The translations under genes were made by a program, and so were the position numbers. Of a stretch of 32,456 nucleotides of DNA, positions 23,798-31,297 are shown piece by piece (positions within the stretch are counted from its first letter, which is position 1; the number at the start of each line of letters is the position of its first letter). Origin of the DNA: Nocardia carnea (GTDB taxonomy: Bacteria; Actinomycetota; Actinomycetes; Mycobacteriales; Mycobacteriaceae); assembly GCF_029868855.1 (NCBI RefSeq), contig NZ_JARWOV010000274.1, positions 1-32,456 of the forward strand, in the 5' to 3' direction. The notes beneath the pieces are model-generated. The model was not told the DNA's origin, made no database searches, and worked only from the letters and a program-made list of their open reading frames with translations.

Positions 23798-23859
23798 GCG
23801 TGTACGAAGACAAAGTTGCGGCGCACCCCGCAGCGCCGCAACCATGCCTTCGTACACGC
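23798..23859. repeat. 62-bp nested palindrome
   Basis: The outer arms GCGTGTACGAAG (23798-23809) and CTTCGTACACGC (23848-23859) are perfectly complementary over 12 bp. After a symmetric 5/5 unpaired stretch, the inner arms GTTGCGGCG (23815-23823) and CGCCGCAAC (23834-23842) pair perfectly over 9 bp around a 10-base loop. The RNA or single strand would form one long hairpin with one internal loop. It has no T-tract and no gene nearby to terminate. Confidence 0.8.
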
Positions 23860-24082
23860 CGATATCCCCGGAAGTTCGACCGCGGTATCTGCGAATTCAC
23901 ACGAAAAGCCCGAGGGCGGTTCGCCGGCCGTGGTACCCGGCCGGTTGCTCGGAGAAGTGTGCGGTGCGGAGGCAGGCGCGCCGTAGGCCTCGTTCACGCG
24001 CCCGGCTCGTGGGCGCGCAATGCTCATATCCGGCGGTTCACCTCGATCTCCCGTGTTCATACGAAAGACGATGCGGTCGCCG

Positions 24083-24173
24083 GACGCGACAGCACCGTCG
24101 CTCCCTGACGTTACTGTGTGGGACAGCCCGATCGGAGGGGCAGACGCGACAGGATGCGATCCGTTTGCGACAG
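24083..24173. repeat. three GCGACAG direct repeats upstream of the GlxA-type gene
   Basis: GACGCGACAG occurs at 24083-24092 and 24143-24152, exactly 60 bp apart, and the shorter GCGACAG recurs at 24167-24173, 21 bp beyond the second core. The last is about 85 bp upstream of the regulator start. The arrangement could be an activator-binding array, perhaps for autoregulation. Confidence 0.45.
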
Positions 24174-24247
24174 GTCAGTGCGTTCGCTATATCGCGCCGC
24201 GGCGGCATAAAAGACCGATCGGTTTTCATAGGACGTTTCGCGATCCG

Positions 24248-24253
24248 TATCCT
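24248..24253 (+). promoter_or_regulatory. candidate -10 (TATCCT) for a leaderless glxA-like transcript
   Basis: TATCCT ends six bases before GTG 24260, and there is no ribosome site. This is the same TANNNT-N6-start layout seen at three other genes in the window. The -35 is weak (TTTTCA-like around 24223). Confidence 0.4.
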
Positions 24254-24259
24254 GCCACC

Positions 24260-25231
24260 GTGGATGTGGGCATTTTCGTCGTGGACGGTGTGGGCGAACT
24301 CGGCTTGGGCGCCCTCCACGGGGCGTTCGGTACCGCGAACGTCCTGCGCAGAGAACTCGACCATCCACCGGCAGCATGGAATGTGCATACGGTGTCACTC
24401 GGTAGTTCGGTGCGGACGGGTAGCGGAAACACCATTCAGACCATTCCGCTGAGTGAGGTATCAGCGTCGTTCGACGCCCTCGCGGTGGCCGCGGTGAACG
24501 TCCTGGATCCCGAACCGCTGGTCGCACTCGTCTCGGACCCCGGTAACGCGTGGCTCCTGGACCGGATCCGCAGTGCATACGACCAAGGCGTGCATCTCGC
24601 CGCGGCCTGTACCGGGACGTTCTTCCTGGCGGAAGCCGGTGTGCTCGACGGTTCGCCGGCAACGACCAGCTGGTGGTTGGGGACGAGCTTCCGCGGGCGT
24701 TATCCGAGGGTCGATCTGGACGAGCGGAGCATCGTCTGCCATGGTGACGGCATCACCACGGCTGGTGCCTCGCTATCGCATCTCGATATGGCGTTATCCC
24801 TGGTGTACCGCACAAGTCCGGAACTGGCGGAGCAGGCGCGGCGATATCTCGCCTTCGAGGGCCGGGCCAGCCAGGCGCCTTACGTCATCCCCGAGGTGCT
24901 CGCCCGGGGCAACCCGCTGATCGTCGCGTACGAACGCTGGGTACGCGAGCATATTTCGGAGCAGTTCCTGATCTCGGCCGCGGCGCGTGAACTGGGCGTC
25001 ACCGAGCGCAGCCTGCAACGCGCCACCCGCGCGGCGCTCGGGATGTCGCCGAAGGATTTCGCCGACGATATCCGGGTCGACCGGGCCACCCGGCTCCTGC
25101 GGACCACCGGTCTCACGGTGGAAGGGGTGGCCCGGGAGGTCGGGTATGTCAACGCCAGTGCGCTGCGCGCCCTCATCCGCCGGCGCCGCGGGATGTCACC
25201 GGCGCAGATCCGTGCCCAGATCGGCCTGTGA
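24260..25231 (+). CDS. GlxA-type AraC-family transcriptional regulator
   Basis: A 323-residue regulator. Residues 1-170 form a DJ-1/PfpI-like domain, with the nucleophile-elbow Cys117 in AAACTGTFFLAEAGVLDG and ATTSWWLGTSF after it. Residues about 220-320 are an AraC DNA-binding domain with two helix-turn-helix units: FLISAAARELGVTERSLQRA and VEGVAREVGYVNASALRALI. GlxA-type proteins sense small metabolites or amino-acid-like compounds through the first domain. The start is GTG 24260 (GTG 24266 is possible), chosen because the DJ-1 strand VGIFVVDG begins here. It has no ribosome site and is probably leaderless. It faces away from TAXI-3 across a long regulatory region; the regulon is unknown. 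Confidence 0.9.
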   Translation: MDVGIFVVDGVGELGLGALHGAFGTANVLRRELDHPPAAWNVHTVSLGSSVRTGSGNTIQTIPLSEVSASFDALAVAAVNVLDPEPLVALVSDPGNAWLLDRIRSAYDQGVHLAAACTGTFFLAEAGVLDGSPATTSWWLGTSFRGRYPRVDLDERSIVCHGDGITTAGASLSHLDMALSLVYRTSPELAEQARRYLAFEGRASQAPYVIPEVLARGNPLIVAYERWVREHISEQFLISAAARELGVTERSLQRATRAALGMSPKDFADDIRVDRATRLLRTTGLTVEGVAREVGYVNASALRALIRRRRGMSPAQIRAQIGL

Positions 25232-25272
25232 GACTCGGCGGTGATTGTGGTCGCGGCACCGCAATTCCTCCC

Positions 25273-25278
25273 TACACT
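25273..25278 (+). promoter_or_regulatory. candidate -10 (TACACT) for a leaderless lipoprotein transcript
   Basis: TACACT ends exactly six bases before ATG 25285, with no ribosome site between them. The transcript would start at the A of the start codon. No good -35 is seen. Confidence 0.5.
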
Positions 25279-25284
25279 GACCGC

Positions 25285-25617
25285 ATGTATGTTCGACGGC
25301 TGATCGCCGTAGCCGGGTTCGTGGCCACACTGTCACTGGGAGTTTCCGCTTGCACCGCCACCGGCGCCGGCGCGACGAGCGAATGCGATGTCCGAGGCTG
25401 CACCGTCACCTTCGACCGCGGCGTGGACGCGAAGATCAGCGTTCTCGGCGTGGACGCCCAACTGGCCGCGGTAGAGGGCAATGTGGTGACGCTGAAGGTC
25501 GCGGGTCAGGATGTCACGGTGCCGATGGGCTCCACCGAATCCGCCCAGGGCCTGGACCTGACGGTCCGCGAGATCACCCAGGAGAAGGTCGTGGTGCAGT
25601 TGTCCACCGGACTCTGA
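25285..25617 (+). CDS. small secreted lipoprotein, unknown family
   Basis: A 110-residue precursor with basic start MYVRR, a hydrophobic stretch to about residue 20 and lipobox VSAC with Cys23, so a lipoprotein of about 88 mature residues. The mature part has a Cys pair (ECDVRGC) followed by alternating hydrophobic strands (CTVTFDRGVDAKISVLGV, VTLKVAGQDVTVPMG, LTVREITQEKVVVQL), which suggests a small all-beta domain. I do not recognise a named family; similar small lipoproteins are common in Nocardia. It starts 53 bp after the regulator stop and probably has its own leaderless promoter. Confidence 0.78.
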   Translation: MYVRRLIAVAGFVATLSLGVSACTATGAGATSECDVRGCTVTFDRGVDAKISVLGVDAQLAAVEGNVVTLKVAGQDVTVPMGSTESAQGLDLTVREITQEKVVVQLSTGL

Positions 25618-25827
25618 CCTCGCGCGCCGATCCGGCGTCACGCCCAATTGTCGCATCACCCGAGAAATGACGCCCCGTCTCACCGAGCTGGGAGTACGGG
25701 TTGCCGGGCCGCCGAACCGGCGCCGCCGCCGACCGGGAGTGGTGGATTCACCGCAGGCCGGCGAGTTCGGGCTCGGGACATGAGTTCGTGGTGGCGGTCG
25801 ATTCTCCACTCGGTCCAAGCCCCCGGG

Positions 25828-27174
25828 TCATCCCGGCTCGTGTGCCGGTGTGTCGGACCAGCGAGGTTCGGCGCGACCGTAATCGGGAGCCGGGAACGGG
25901 TAATCGGGGAATTCGGCCAGTGCAGGCGCGGCGGTGACGATCCGCCCGTGCGCGACTGTGCAGCGTGGACCGGGTACCGCCGGTGCCGGATGGCCGGGTG
26001 TGCGGCCGCGTTCGGACAGCAGCCAGGTCGCGGTACGGGCCAGTGAGACCCGCACGTCACGGCCGGACCCGTCCCCTGTCCGGGCCGCGAGCGCGTCGAC
26101 GATACCGGCGGCGAGTAGATAACCGGACGCATGGTCGAGGGCCTGGGCGGGTAAGGCCCCGGGTACAGCGGAGGCGCCCTCGATCACCGCTATCCCGGTT
26201 GCCGCCTGCACGATACTGTCGAACCCGCGCCGGCCGGCCCACGGCCCGGTGAACCCCCATGCGCTGACCCGGGCGTGGATGAGGCCCGGCCGGCCGGCCA
26301 GGCCGAGCCTTTCGAGCGCACCCGGCCGGTACCCCGTCACGAGGACATCCGCAGTGTCCAGCAGGCTCTCCCATTGCGCATTCGCGGTCCGCAGGTCCAG
26401 CAGGGCCGATTTCTTGCCCTGTCCCGTATCGGTGAACTGCCACGGAATCTCCGGCAGTGCGGGTGGGTCCACGCGCAGGACTTCGGCTCCGAGCAGTGCC
26501 AGTGCGCGGGTGGCCACCGGACCGGCGATGACCCGGGTCAGGTCGAGCACCCGCACGCCTTGCAGCGGCTGATATGGGGTACCGGACACCGGCAGTGTGT
26601 AGCGCCGCCGGTCCGACCGCTCCACAAGGGCGACCAGGGGGCCGGCGGCGGCCGAACCCGATTGCGGATGGGCACGCCACTGTGCCTCGTCACGTACCCG
26701 CACCGCGATCGCGCCGCGGGCAGCCGCCAGTTCCTCGAGGTCCGCGGCGCGGATCATGGCGATCTGGGATTCGGCCTGCTCCACGGGCGCGTCGGTGGGC
26801 AACTCGAGTGCGGCCAGCAGCCGGGCACGGTGATGCGGATAGTTCGCATGCGTGCGCACCCAGCCGTCGAAGGTGGGGAAGAATCCGGACAGATCGGCGA
26901 AACCGGCAACGCGGGCGCCGGCGATCCGCAGCAGCCGGTCACTGGTGAACGACGCGGCGATCCGTTCCGGGTCGAGGCGATGGCGGATCGGCGCCGTCCC
27001 TGCGGCCGCGCGATAGCGATCGGCCGCACCGAGGAAGGCTTGGACGGATCCGGCGGCCAATCCCCACACCGGCAGGGTTGCGGCGAGATAGCGCCCGGGG
27101 TCGGGCCAGTCCACCGGCGCCGACGCGGCAACGCCCGCACCGTCCTCGTAATCACGAACCAGCCGTGCTCCCAC
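25828..27174 (-). CDS. CaiB/BaiF family III CoA transferase
   Basis: A protein of about 448 residues. The family core starts near residue 205 with LQGVRVLDLTRVIAGPVATR, then LGAEVLRVDPP, VLVTGYRPGALERLGL, and RRGFDSIVQAATGIA, whose Asp corresponds to the catalytic Asp that forms the acyl-anhydride intermediate. It would move CoA between carboxylic acids, for example onto a degradation intermediate. The N-terminal 200 residues contain DRLLRIAGARVAGFADLSG and DGWVRTHANYPHHRARLL, which look like the small domain that normally follows the catalytic segment, so the domain order appears permuted or fused. GTG 27174 is preferred, with GGAG eight bases upstream; GTG 27180 is only two bases from it. 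The substrate is unknown. Confidence 0.85.
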   Translation of the reverse strand: MGARLVRDYEDGAGVAASAPVDWPDPGRYLAATLPVWGLAAGSVQAFLGAADRYRAAAGTAPIRHRLDPERIAASFTSDRLLRIAGARVAGFADLSGFFPTFDGWVRTHANYPHHRARLLAALELPTDAPVEQAESQIAMIRAADLEELAAARGAIAVRVRDEAQWRAHPQSGSAAAGPLVALVERSDRRRYTLPVSGTPYQPLQGVRVLDLTRVIAGPVATRALALLGAEVLRVDPPALPEIPWQFTDTGQGKKSALLDLRTANAQWESLLDTADVLVTGYRPGALERLGLAGRPGLIHARVSAWGFTGPWAGRRGFDSIVQAATGIAVIEGASAVPGALPAQALDHASGYLLAAGIVDALAARTGDGSGRDVRVSLARTATWLLSERGRTPGHPAPAVPGPRCTVAHGRIVTAAPALAEFPDYPFPAPDYGRAEPRWSDTPAHEPG

Positions 27175-27274
27175 GTCCACTGCTCCGAGCGTACTGGCGT
27201 GCGGCGCGAGCGATCCTCGAGTTACCCGTTGGCACAGCGATTTTCATCACACTGTCACCAGGGATGCGAAGAGT

Positions 27275-27661
27275 TCAGACGAGGGTGCGCGCGGTGGGCC
27301 GCCCGGGCTGGTGCCGGACCCGCCACCACCATCCGGCCCACGACGCCAGCACGCAGATCGCGACCAGTATGCGCACCTCGACGAGCATGCTCTCGGGATA
27401 GATGACTCCGGTCAGGTAGTAGTCGATGAACCCCTCCGGCGGCAGGCCCTGCAGCCCCGCGCGTTCGCGCGCCCAGTTCTCGGCATAGGTCAGCGGACAG
27501 TCATAGCCGACCAGCACGGTGCCGAACCCCCACGCCGCCGCCGCACTGTGCAACCAGATCGTGCGCGGCAGCCGCCAGGCAACGAAACCTCCCGCCACCA
27601 CGTAGCCGATGAACAGCACATGCACGGCGGCGGTCAGATCGGCGAGCAGCCGGTACCACAC
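27275..27661 (-). CDS. DUF2784 membrane protein
   Basis: A 128-residue integral membrane protein with helices near 6-28, 37-53 and 95-113 and a basic tail WWWRVRHQ. The conserved DUF2784 block is clear: YDCPLTYAENWARERAG, then GFIDYYLTGVIYPE. The function is unknown. Start GTG 27661 has no ribosome site, but TACCCT lies exactly six bases upstream, the leaderless layout seen elsewhere in the window. It lies about 100 bp upstream of the CoA transferase on the same strand and about 40 bp after the end of the zinc-ribbon SDR, so the three form a minus-strand series. Confidence 0.88.
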   Translation of the reverse strand: MWYRLLADLTAAVHVLFIGYVVAGGFVAWRLPRTIWLHSAAAAWGFGTVLVGYDCPLTYAENWARERAGLQGLPPEGFIDYYLTGVIYPESMLVEVRILVAICVLASWAGWWWRVRHQPGRPTARTLV

Positions 27662-27667
27662 CCGTCC

Positions 27668-27673
27668 AGGGTA
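27668..27673 (-). promoter_or_regulatory. candidate -10 (TACCCT) for the leaderless DUF2784 gene
   Basis: On the minus strand TACCCT ends six bases before GTG 27661. No ribosome site is present. The -35 was not identified. Confidence 0.42.
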
Positions 27674-27701
27674 TGCCCTGATCGCGATCGCTGCGCCGGA
27701 T

Positions 27702-29132
27702 TCACCAGGGCGAGGGCCGGTAGTCCTTCAAGAAGCAGCCGTAGAGATCTTCACCGGTCTCGCCGCGCACGATCGGGTCGTAGACCCGGGCCGCGCCGTC
27801 CACCAGGTCCAGCGGGGCGTGGAAGCCTTCGTCGGCCAGCCGGACCTTGGTGTAGTGCGGCCGTTCGTCGGTGATCCAGCCGGTGTCGACTGCGGTCATC
27901 AGGATCCGGTCGGATTCGAACATCTCTCCCGCGCTGGTGCGGGTCAGCATATTCAGTGCCGCCTTGGCCATATTGGTGTGCGGATGACCGGGGCCCTTGT
28001 AGCCGCGGGAGAACTGGCCCTCCATGGCCGACACGTTCACCACATACTTGCGGCGGGCGGCCGCCGCGGCCAGCGCCGGGCGCAGCCGGGATACGAGGAT
28101 GAACGGTGCCACCGAATTGCACAGCTGTACTTCGAGCAGTTCGGTGGGGTCGACCTCGCCGACCGTATGTACCCAGCTGTTGGTGTGGGCGAGATCGGGG
28201 ACCAGGCCGCCGGCGTCGATGGCGACCCCGCGGGCGATCCGGTCCGGCATGGCCGAACCGGCGACCAGCGCCAGCTCCGCCACATCGGCGCCGGTGAGAG
28301 CGGGGGTCAGCGACGCGGTGAGGGCGGTCGGATGCGCCCGGGTGGTCTGGCCGAAGGTCACCGTTTCGGGGAGTGCGCCGGCGGGCAGCGGATCGGATTC
28401 GGCGGCGGCCAGGGCACTGTAGGCACCGGGGGAGCGGCGGACGGTCTGCGCGGCATTGTTGATGAGGATATCGAGCGGCCCCTGGGCCGCCACATCATCG
28501 GCCAGTGCCACGACCTGCGCGGGATCACGCAGGTCGATACCGACGATCCGCAGCCGGTGCAGCCAGTCGGCGCTGTCGGGCCGGGCGGCGAAACGGCGGA
28601 TCGCGTCGTTGGGGAATCGGGTGGTGACGGTGGTGTGCGCACCGTCGCGCAGCAGCCGCAACGCGATGTACATACCGATCTTCGCGCGTCCGCCGGTGAG
28701 CAGTGCGCGGCGGCCGGACAGATCCGTGCGGGCGTCGCGGCGGTCGTGGCTCATCGCGGCGCACTCCGGGCACAGCTGATGGTAGAAGGCGTCGACGCGG
28801 GTGTACTTCTCCTTGCAGATATAGCAGCCGCGCGCCCGCAGCAGGGTTCCGGCAGAGGCTCCGGTGGTGGCCGAACTGATCGGGATTCCGGCGGTCTCGT
28901 CGTCGATCCGATTGGGCGATCCGGTCGCGGTCGCGGCGACCACCGCGCGATCGGCCTCCAGTTTGGCTTGCCTGGCAGCGATGCGTCGCTGTCGTTTGAG
29001 CTCCTTGAACATGCCGCCGACGGCGCGCTGGACCGTGAGCGAGTCCGGGTGGCCGGGTTCCAGCCGGCCTGCCTGTTCGAGTACGCGCAGACAGGTGGCG
29101 AGGTCGTTCGGATCGATGCTGGTCGCGGCCAT
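27702..29132 (-). CDS. zinc-ribbon SDR oxidoreductase lacking the canonical Tyr
   Basis: A protein of about 476 residues. Residues 1-65 are helical (IDPNDLATCLRVL; VQRAVGGMFKELKRQRR). A CxxC-x14-CxxC zinc ribbon (Cys103, 106, 121, 124) precedes a Rossmann SDR domain with TGGRAKIG (146-153), NNAAQ (225-229) and Ser368 in VNVSAMEG. The lysine of the active site is Lys390 in HPHTNMAKAALN, but the usual Tyr four residues before it is Thr386, so the classical Ser-Tyr-Lys triad is incomplete. The function is unknown. Start ATG 29132 is chosen because recognisable family sequence begins there; ATG 29174/29177, ATG 29267 and GTG 29285 are possible in-frame alternatives. It is divergent from the acyl-CoA dehydrogenase. 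Confidence 0.72.
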   Translation of the reverse strand: MAATSIDPNDLATCLRVLEQAGRLEPGHPDSLTVQRAVGGMFKELKRQRRIAARQAKLEADRAVVAATATGSPNRIDDETAGIPISSATTGASAGTLLRARGCYICKEKYTRVDAFYHQLCPECAAMSHDRRDARTDLSGRRALLTGGRAKIGMYIALRLLRDGAHTTVTTRFPNDAIRRFAARPDSADWLHRLRIVGIDLRDPAQVVALADDVAAQGPLDILINNAAQTVRRSPGAYSALAAAESDPLPAGALPETVTFGQTTRAHPTALTASLTPALTGADVAELALVAGSAMPDRIARGVAIDAGGLVPDLAHTNSWVHTVGEVDPTELLEVQLCNSVAPFILVSRLRPALAAAAARRKYVVNVSAMEGQFSRGYKGPGHPHTNMAKAALNMLTRTSAGEMFESDRILMTAVDTGWITDERPHYTKVRLADEGFHAPLDLVDGAARVYDPIVRGETGEDLYGCFLKDYRPSPW

Positions 29133-29263
29133 CGGTGCGGGGATGTCCTTCGTGAGCTGGGAAAGCGTGCCCATCATTGTGGCAAGGCAGGGTAGCGGTG
29201 CCGCGACCGGGGCGAACGGTCTCGCGGCCGCCTCGTTGACATCACGCCAATAGTGCGGGAAAG

Positions 29264-29277
29264 TCATTCCGGAATGA
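29264..29277. promoter_or_regulatory. perfect palindrome TCATTCCGGAATGA
   Basis: A 14-bp perfect palindrome in the divergent region between the zinc-ribbon SDR and the acyl-CoA dehydrogenase, about 50 bp upstream of the latter. The TetR gene co-transcribed with the dehydrogenase is a likely binder (inference). Confidence 0.5.
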
Positions 29278-29328
29278 TCCGGCACCCGACCGTGCCGGGC
29301 TGGTGCTCACGAACCGAAGGATGCGGAT

Positions 29329-30474
29329 ATGGCACGCCCCGCGTGGAGCGACGACGAGGTCGAGGCGGTACGGGAACTCGCCCGCACCTACTTCGAGAAG
29401 GAAGTGGTGCCGCACGAGGAGCGGTTCATCGAGCAGGGGCATCCGGACAAGGCGCTCTACCGGCGGGCCGGTGAACTGGGCCTGCTTTGTCCCGCCGTCG
29501 CCGAGGAATTCGGCGGTGGTGGTGGCACCTTCGCTCATGAAGCGGCCATCATCGAGGAGCAGGTGCGGGCGGGCGACGGTGCCCTCGGAATCCCGGTGCA
29601 CAGTTCGATCATCGCGCCGTACCTGGCCGAGTTCGGGTCCGACGAACTGAAGAAGCGGGTACTGCCCAAGGCCTGCAGCGGTGAGATGGTGCTGTCGATC
29701 GGGATGACCGAGCCGGGCACCGGGTCGGATCTGCAGGCCATCAAGACCCGCGCGGTGCGTGAGGGCGACGAGTACGTGATCACCGGCTCGAAGCTCTTCA
29801 TCTCCAATGGCTGGCTGTGCGACGGCATCATCATCGCCGCCAAAACCGACCCCGAAAAGGGTGCGGCCGGGGTATCGCTGCTGTTCGCCGAGGTGAGTGA
29901 CGACACCCCGGGCTTCACCCGCGGCCGGATCCTGTCCAAGATCGGCGGCAAGGGGCAGGACACCGCGGAACTGTTCTTCGACGGCCTGCGCGTTCCGGCG
30001 GCGAATTTGCTGGGCGGAGCGGAGGGCCAGGGTTTCTACCAGATGATGCAGCTACTGGCTCAGGAGCGCCTCGTCACCGCGATCATGGCGGTGGCGATGA
30101 TGGAGCGCGCGGTGGAGCTCACCGTCGAGTACACCAAGGGCCGCGAAGCGTTCGGCAAACCGCTCTTCGCCATGCAGAACACCCGGTTCGAATTGGCCGA
30201 ATGCGCGACCATCGCCCGCACCAACCGGGTCTTCCTCGACGACTGCCTCACCCGGCACCTGAAGGGTGAACTGGATGTGCAGACCGCCGCCATGTCCAAG
30301 TACTGGTCCACCGATCAGCTCGGTATCGTCGTGGACCGCTGCCTGCAGCTGTTCGGCGGCTACGGATATATGACCGAATACCCGATCTCGCAGCTCTACA
30401 CCGGTGCCCGGGTGCTGCGGATTCTCGCGGGCAGCAACGAGGTGATGAAAGATCTCATCGCCCGTGGCCTCTGA
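29329..30474 (+). CDS. acyl-CoA dehydrogenase (LCAD/IVD-like active site)
   Basis: A 381-residue flavoenzyme of standard length. Features are IGMTEPGTGSD (124-134) near the flavin, SKLFISNG (154-161), GKGQDTAELFFDG, GREAFGKPL, QLFGGYGYMTEYP and the C-terminal RILAGSNEVMKDLIARGL. In that last motif a Gly stands where medium-chain enzymes have their catalytic Glu. The LLAQERL segment instead provides Glu246, as in long-chain and isovaleryl-CoA dehydrogenases, so the base is displaced but not missing. The likely substrates are long or branched acyl-CoAs. The ATG at 29329 has AAGGA seven bases upstream. The stop overlaps the TetR start by 11 bp, so the two are co-transcribed. Confidence 0.92.
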   Translation: MARPAWSDDEVEAVRELARTYFEKEVVPHEERFIEQGHPDKALYRRAGELGLLCPAVAEEFGGGGGTFAHEAAIIEEQVRAGDGALGIPVHSSIIAPYLAEFGSDELKKRVLPKACSGEMVLSIGMTEPGTGSDLQAIKTRAVREGDEYVITGSKLFISNGWLCDGIIIAAKTDPEKGAAGVSLLFAEVSDDTPGFTRGRILSKIGGKGQDTAELFFDGLRVPAANLLGGAEGQGFYQMMQLLAQERLVTAIMAVAMMERAVELTVEYTKGREAFGKPLFAMQNTRFELAECATIARTNRVFLDDCLTRHLKGELDVQTAAMSKYWSTDQLGIVVDRCLQLFGGYGYMTEYPISQLYTGARVLRILAGSNEVMKDLIARGL

Positions 30475-31129
30475 TCTCGAAGCCGCCGCCGGCCCCGGCC
30501 ACCCGGCCAACGGAGCCGGGGCGCCCATGCGGCGGCGCCGTCTCGAACCCGACGAACGCCGGGCCCAGATCCTCGCAAAAGCGATCGAGATGTTCGGGGA
30601 GCGGCCCTACGCCGCGGTATCCACCGCCGAACTCGCGCAGCGCGCCGGGGTGGCGCGGGGACTGATCAACCACTACTTCGGCAACAAGCGCGATCTCTAT
30701 CTCGCCGTGGTGCGCCGGATGGTGACCCTGCCCCGGTCCGGTGACCTCCATATTCCGGCGGGCAGCCCCCGCGAACGAATCGACGCCAGCGTCCACTGGC
30801 TGCTGGATACCATCTCCGAGCACGGCAACACCTGGGTGAAGGTCACCAGTCACGAGGGAGTCGGTGACGATCCGGAGGTGCAGCAGATACTGGACGCCGC
30901 CGACGATGCGGCCGCGCAGCGGCTGCTGGTGATGATCGGCCTATCGGGTGACGAGGCGGCGGAGCCGCATCGGGCGATGGTCCGGGCCTACGGCGGGATG
31001 GTGAAGGTCGCCGGTCGCGAATGGCTCACCCGCGGCACGATGACCCGGGACCAGGTGCATGCCCTGCTGGTCGATGTGCTGACCACTCTCGTCGCCGAAT
31101 CCCTTCCGCGGGTCAACGGGAAGAGCTGA
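30464..31129 (+). CDS. TetR family regulator (probable repressor of the acyl-CoA dehydrogenase operon)
   Basis: A 221-residue regulator. After a disordered 20-residue start comes the TetR domain, ERRAQILAKAIEMFGERPYA and then the helix-turn-helix VSTAELAQRAGVARGLINHYF (about 50-71), with the NKRDLYLAVVRRM helix. The C-terminal domain is helical and unassigned. The start is GTG 30464, inside the dehydrogenase gene (11-bp overlap); ATG 30527 (MRRRRLEPDERR) is an alternative that would give a more typical N-terminus. Co-transcription with a fatty-acyl-CoA enzyme suggests an acyl-CoA-responsive regulator, possibly acting at the palindrome 29264-29277. Confidence 0.88.
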   Translation: MASDLEAAAGPGHPANGAGAPMRRRRLEPDERRAQILAKAIEMFGERPYAAVSTAELAQRAGVARGLINHYFGNKRDLYLAVVRRMVTLPRSGDLHIPAGSPRERIDASVHWLLDTISEHGNTWVKVTSHEGVGDDPEVQQILDAADDAAAQRLLVMIGLSGDEAAEPHRAMVRAYGGMVKVAGREWLTRGTMTRDQVHALLVDVLTTLVAESLPRVNGKS

Positions 31130-31297
31130 TCGCAGCGGGTCTCGTTATGGACAATCACGGCGTGTCGGATGGACATCTGTGATCCGGGCAACTCCCGTTT
31201 CCCGCAACGGCCGGGCCGATCCCGCTTATTCTTGGCGCAATGCCGGGCGGGTCGACTGCTTCGGGTTCCCCCCGGCAGCAGTTCGAAGGGATCGTGC

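Larger units (their letters stand above)
23397..24259. other. long divergent intergenic region between TAXI-3 and the GlxA-type regulator
   Basis: About 860 bp with no recognisable protein on either strand. It is not featureless: it holds the nested 62-bp palindrome at 23798-23859 and three GCGACAG repeats at 24086-24173, both listed separately. It could also hide a small RNA, for which I see no family match. Confidence 0.4.

Noticed and set aside
27609..29195. A 528-codon plus-strand open frame over the zinc-ribbon SDR
   Set aside because: It is a shadow: the minus strand carries clear zinc-ribbon and SDR motifs, and the plus product has no recognisable motif.
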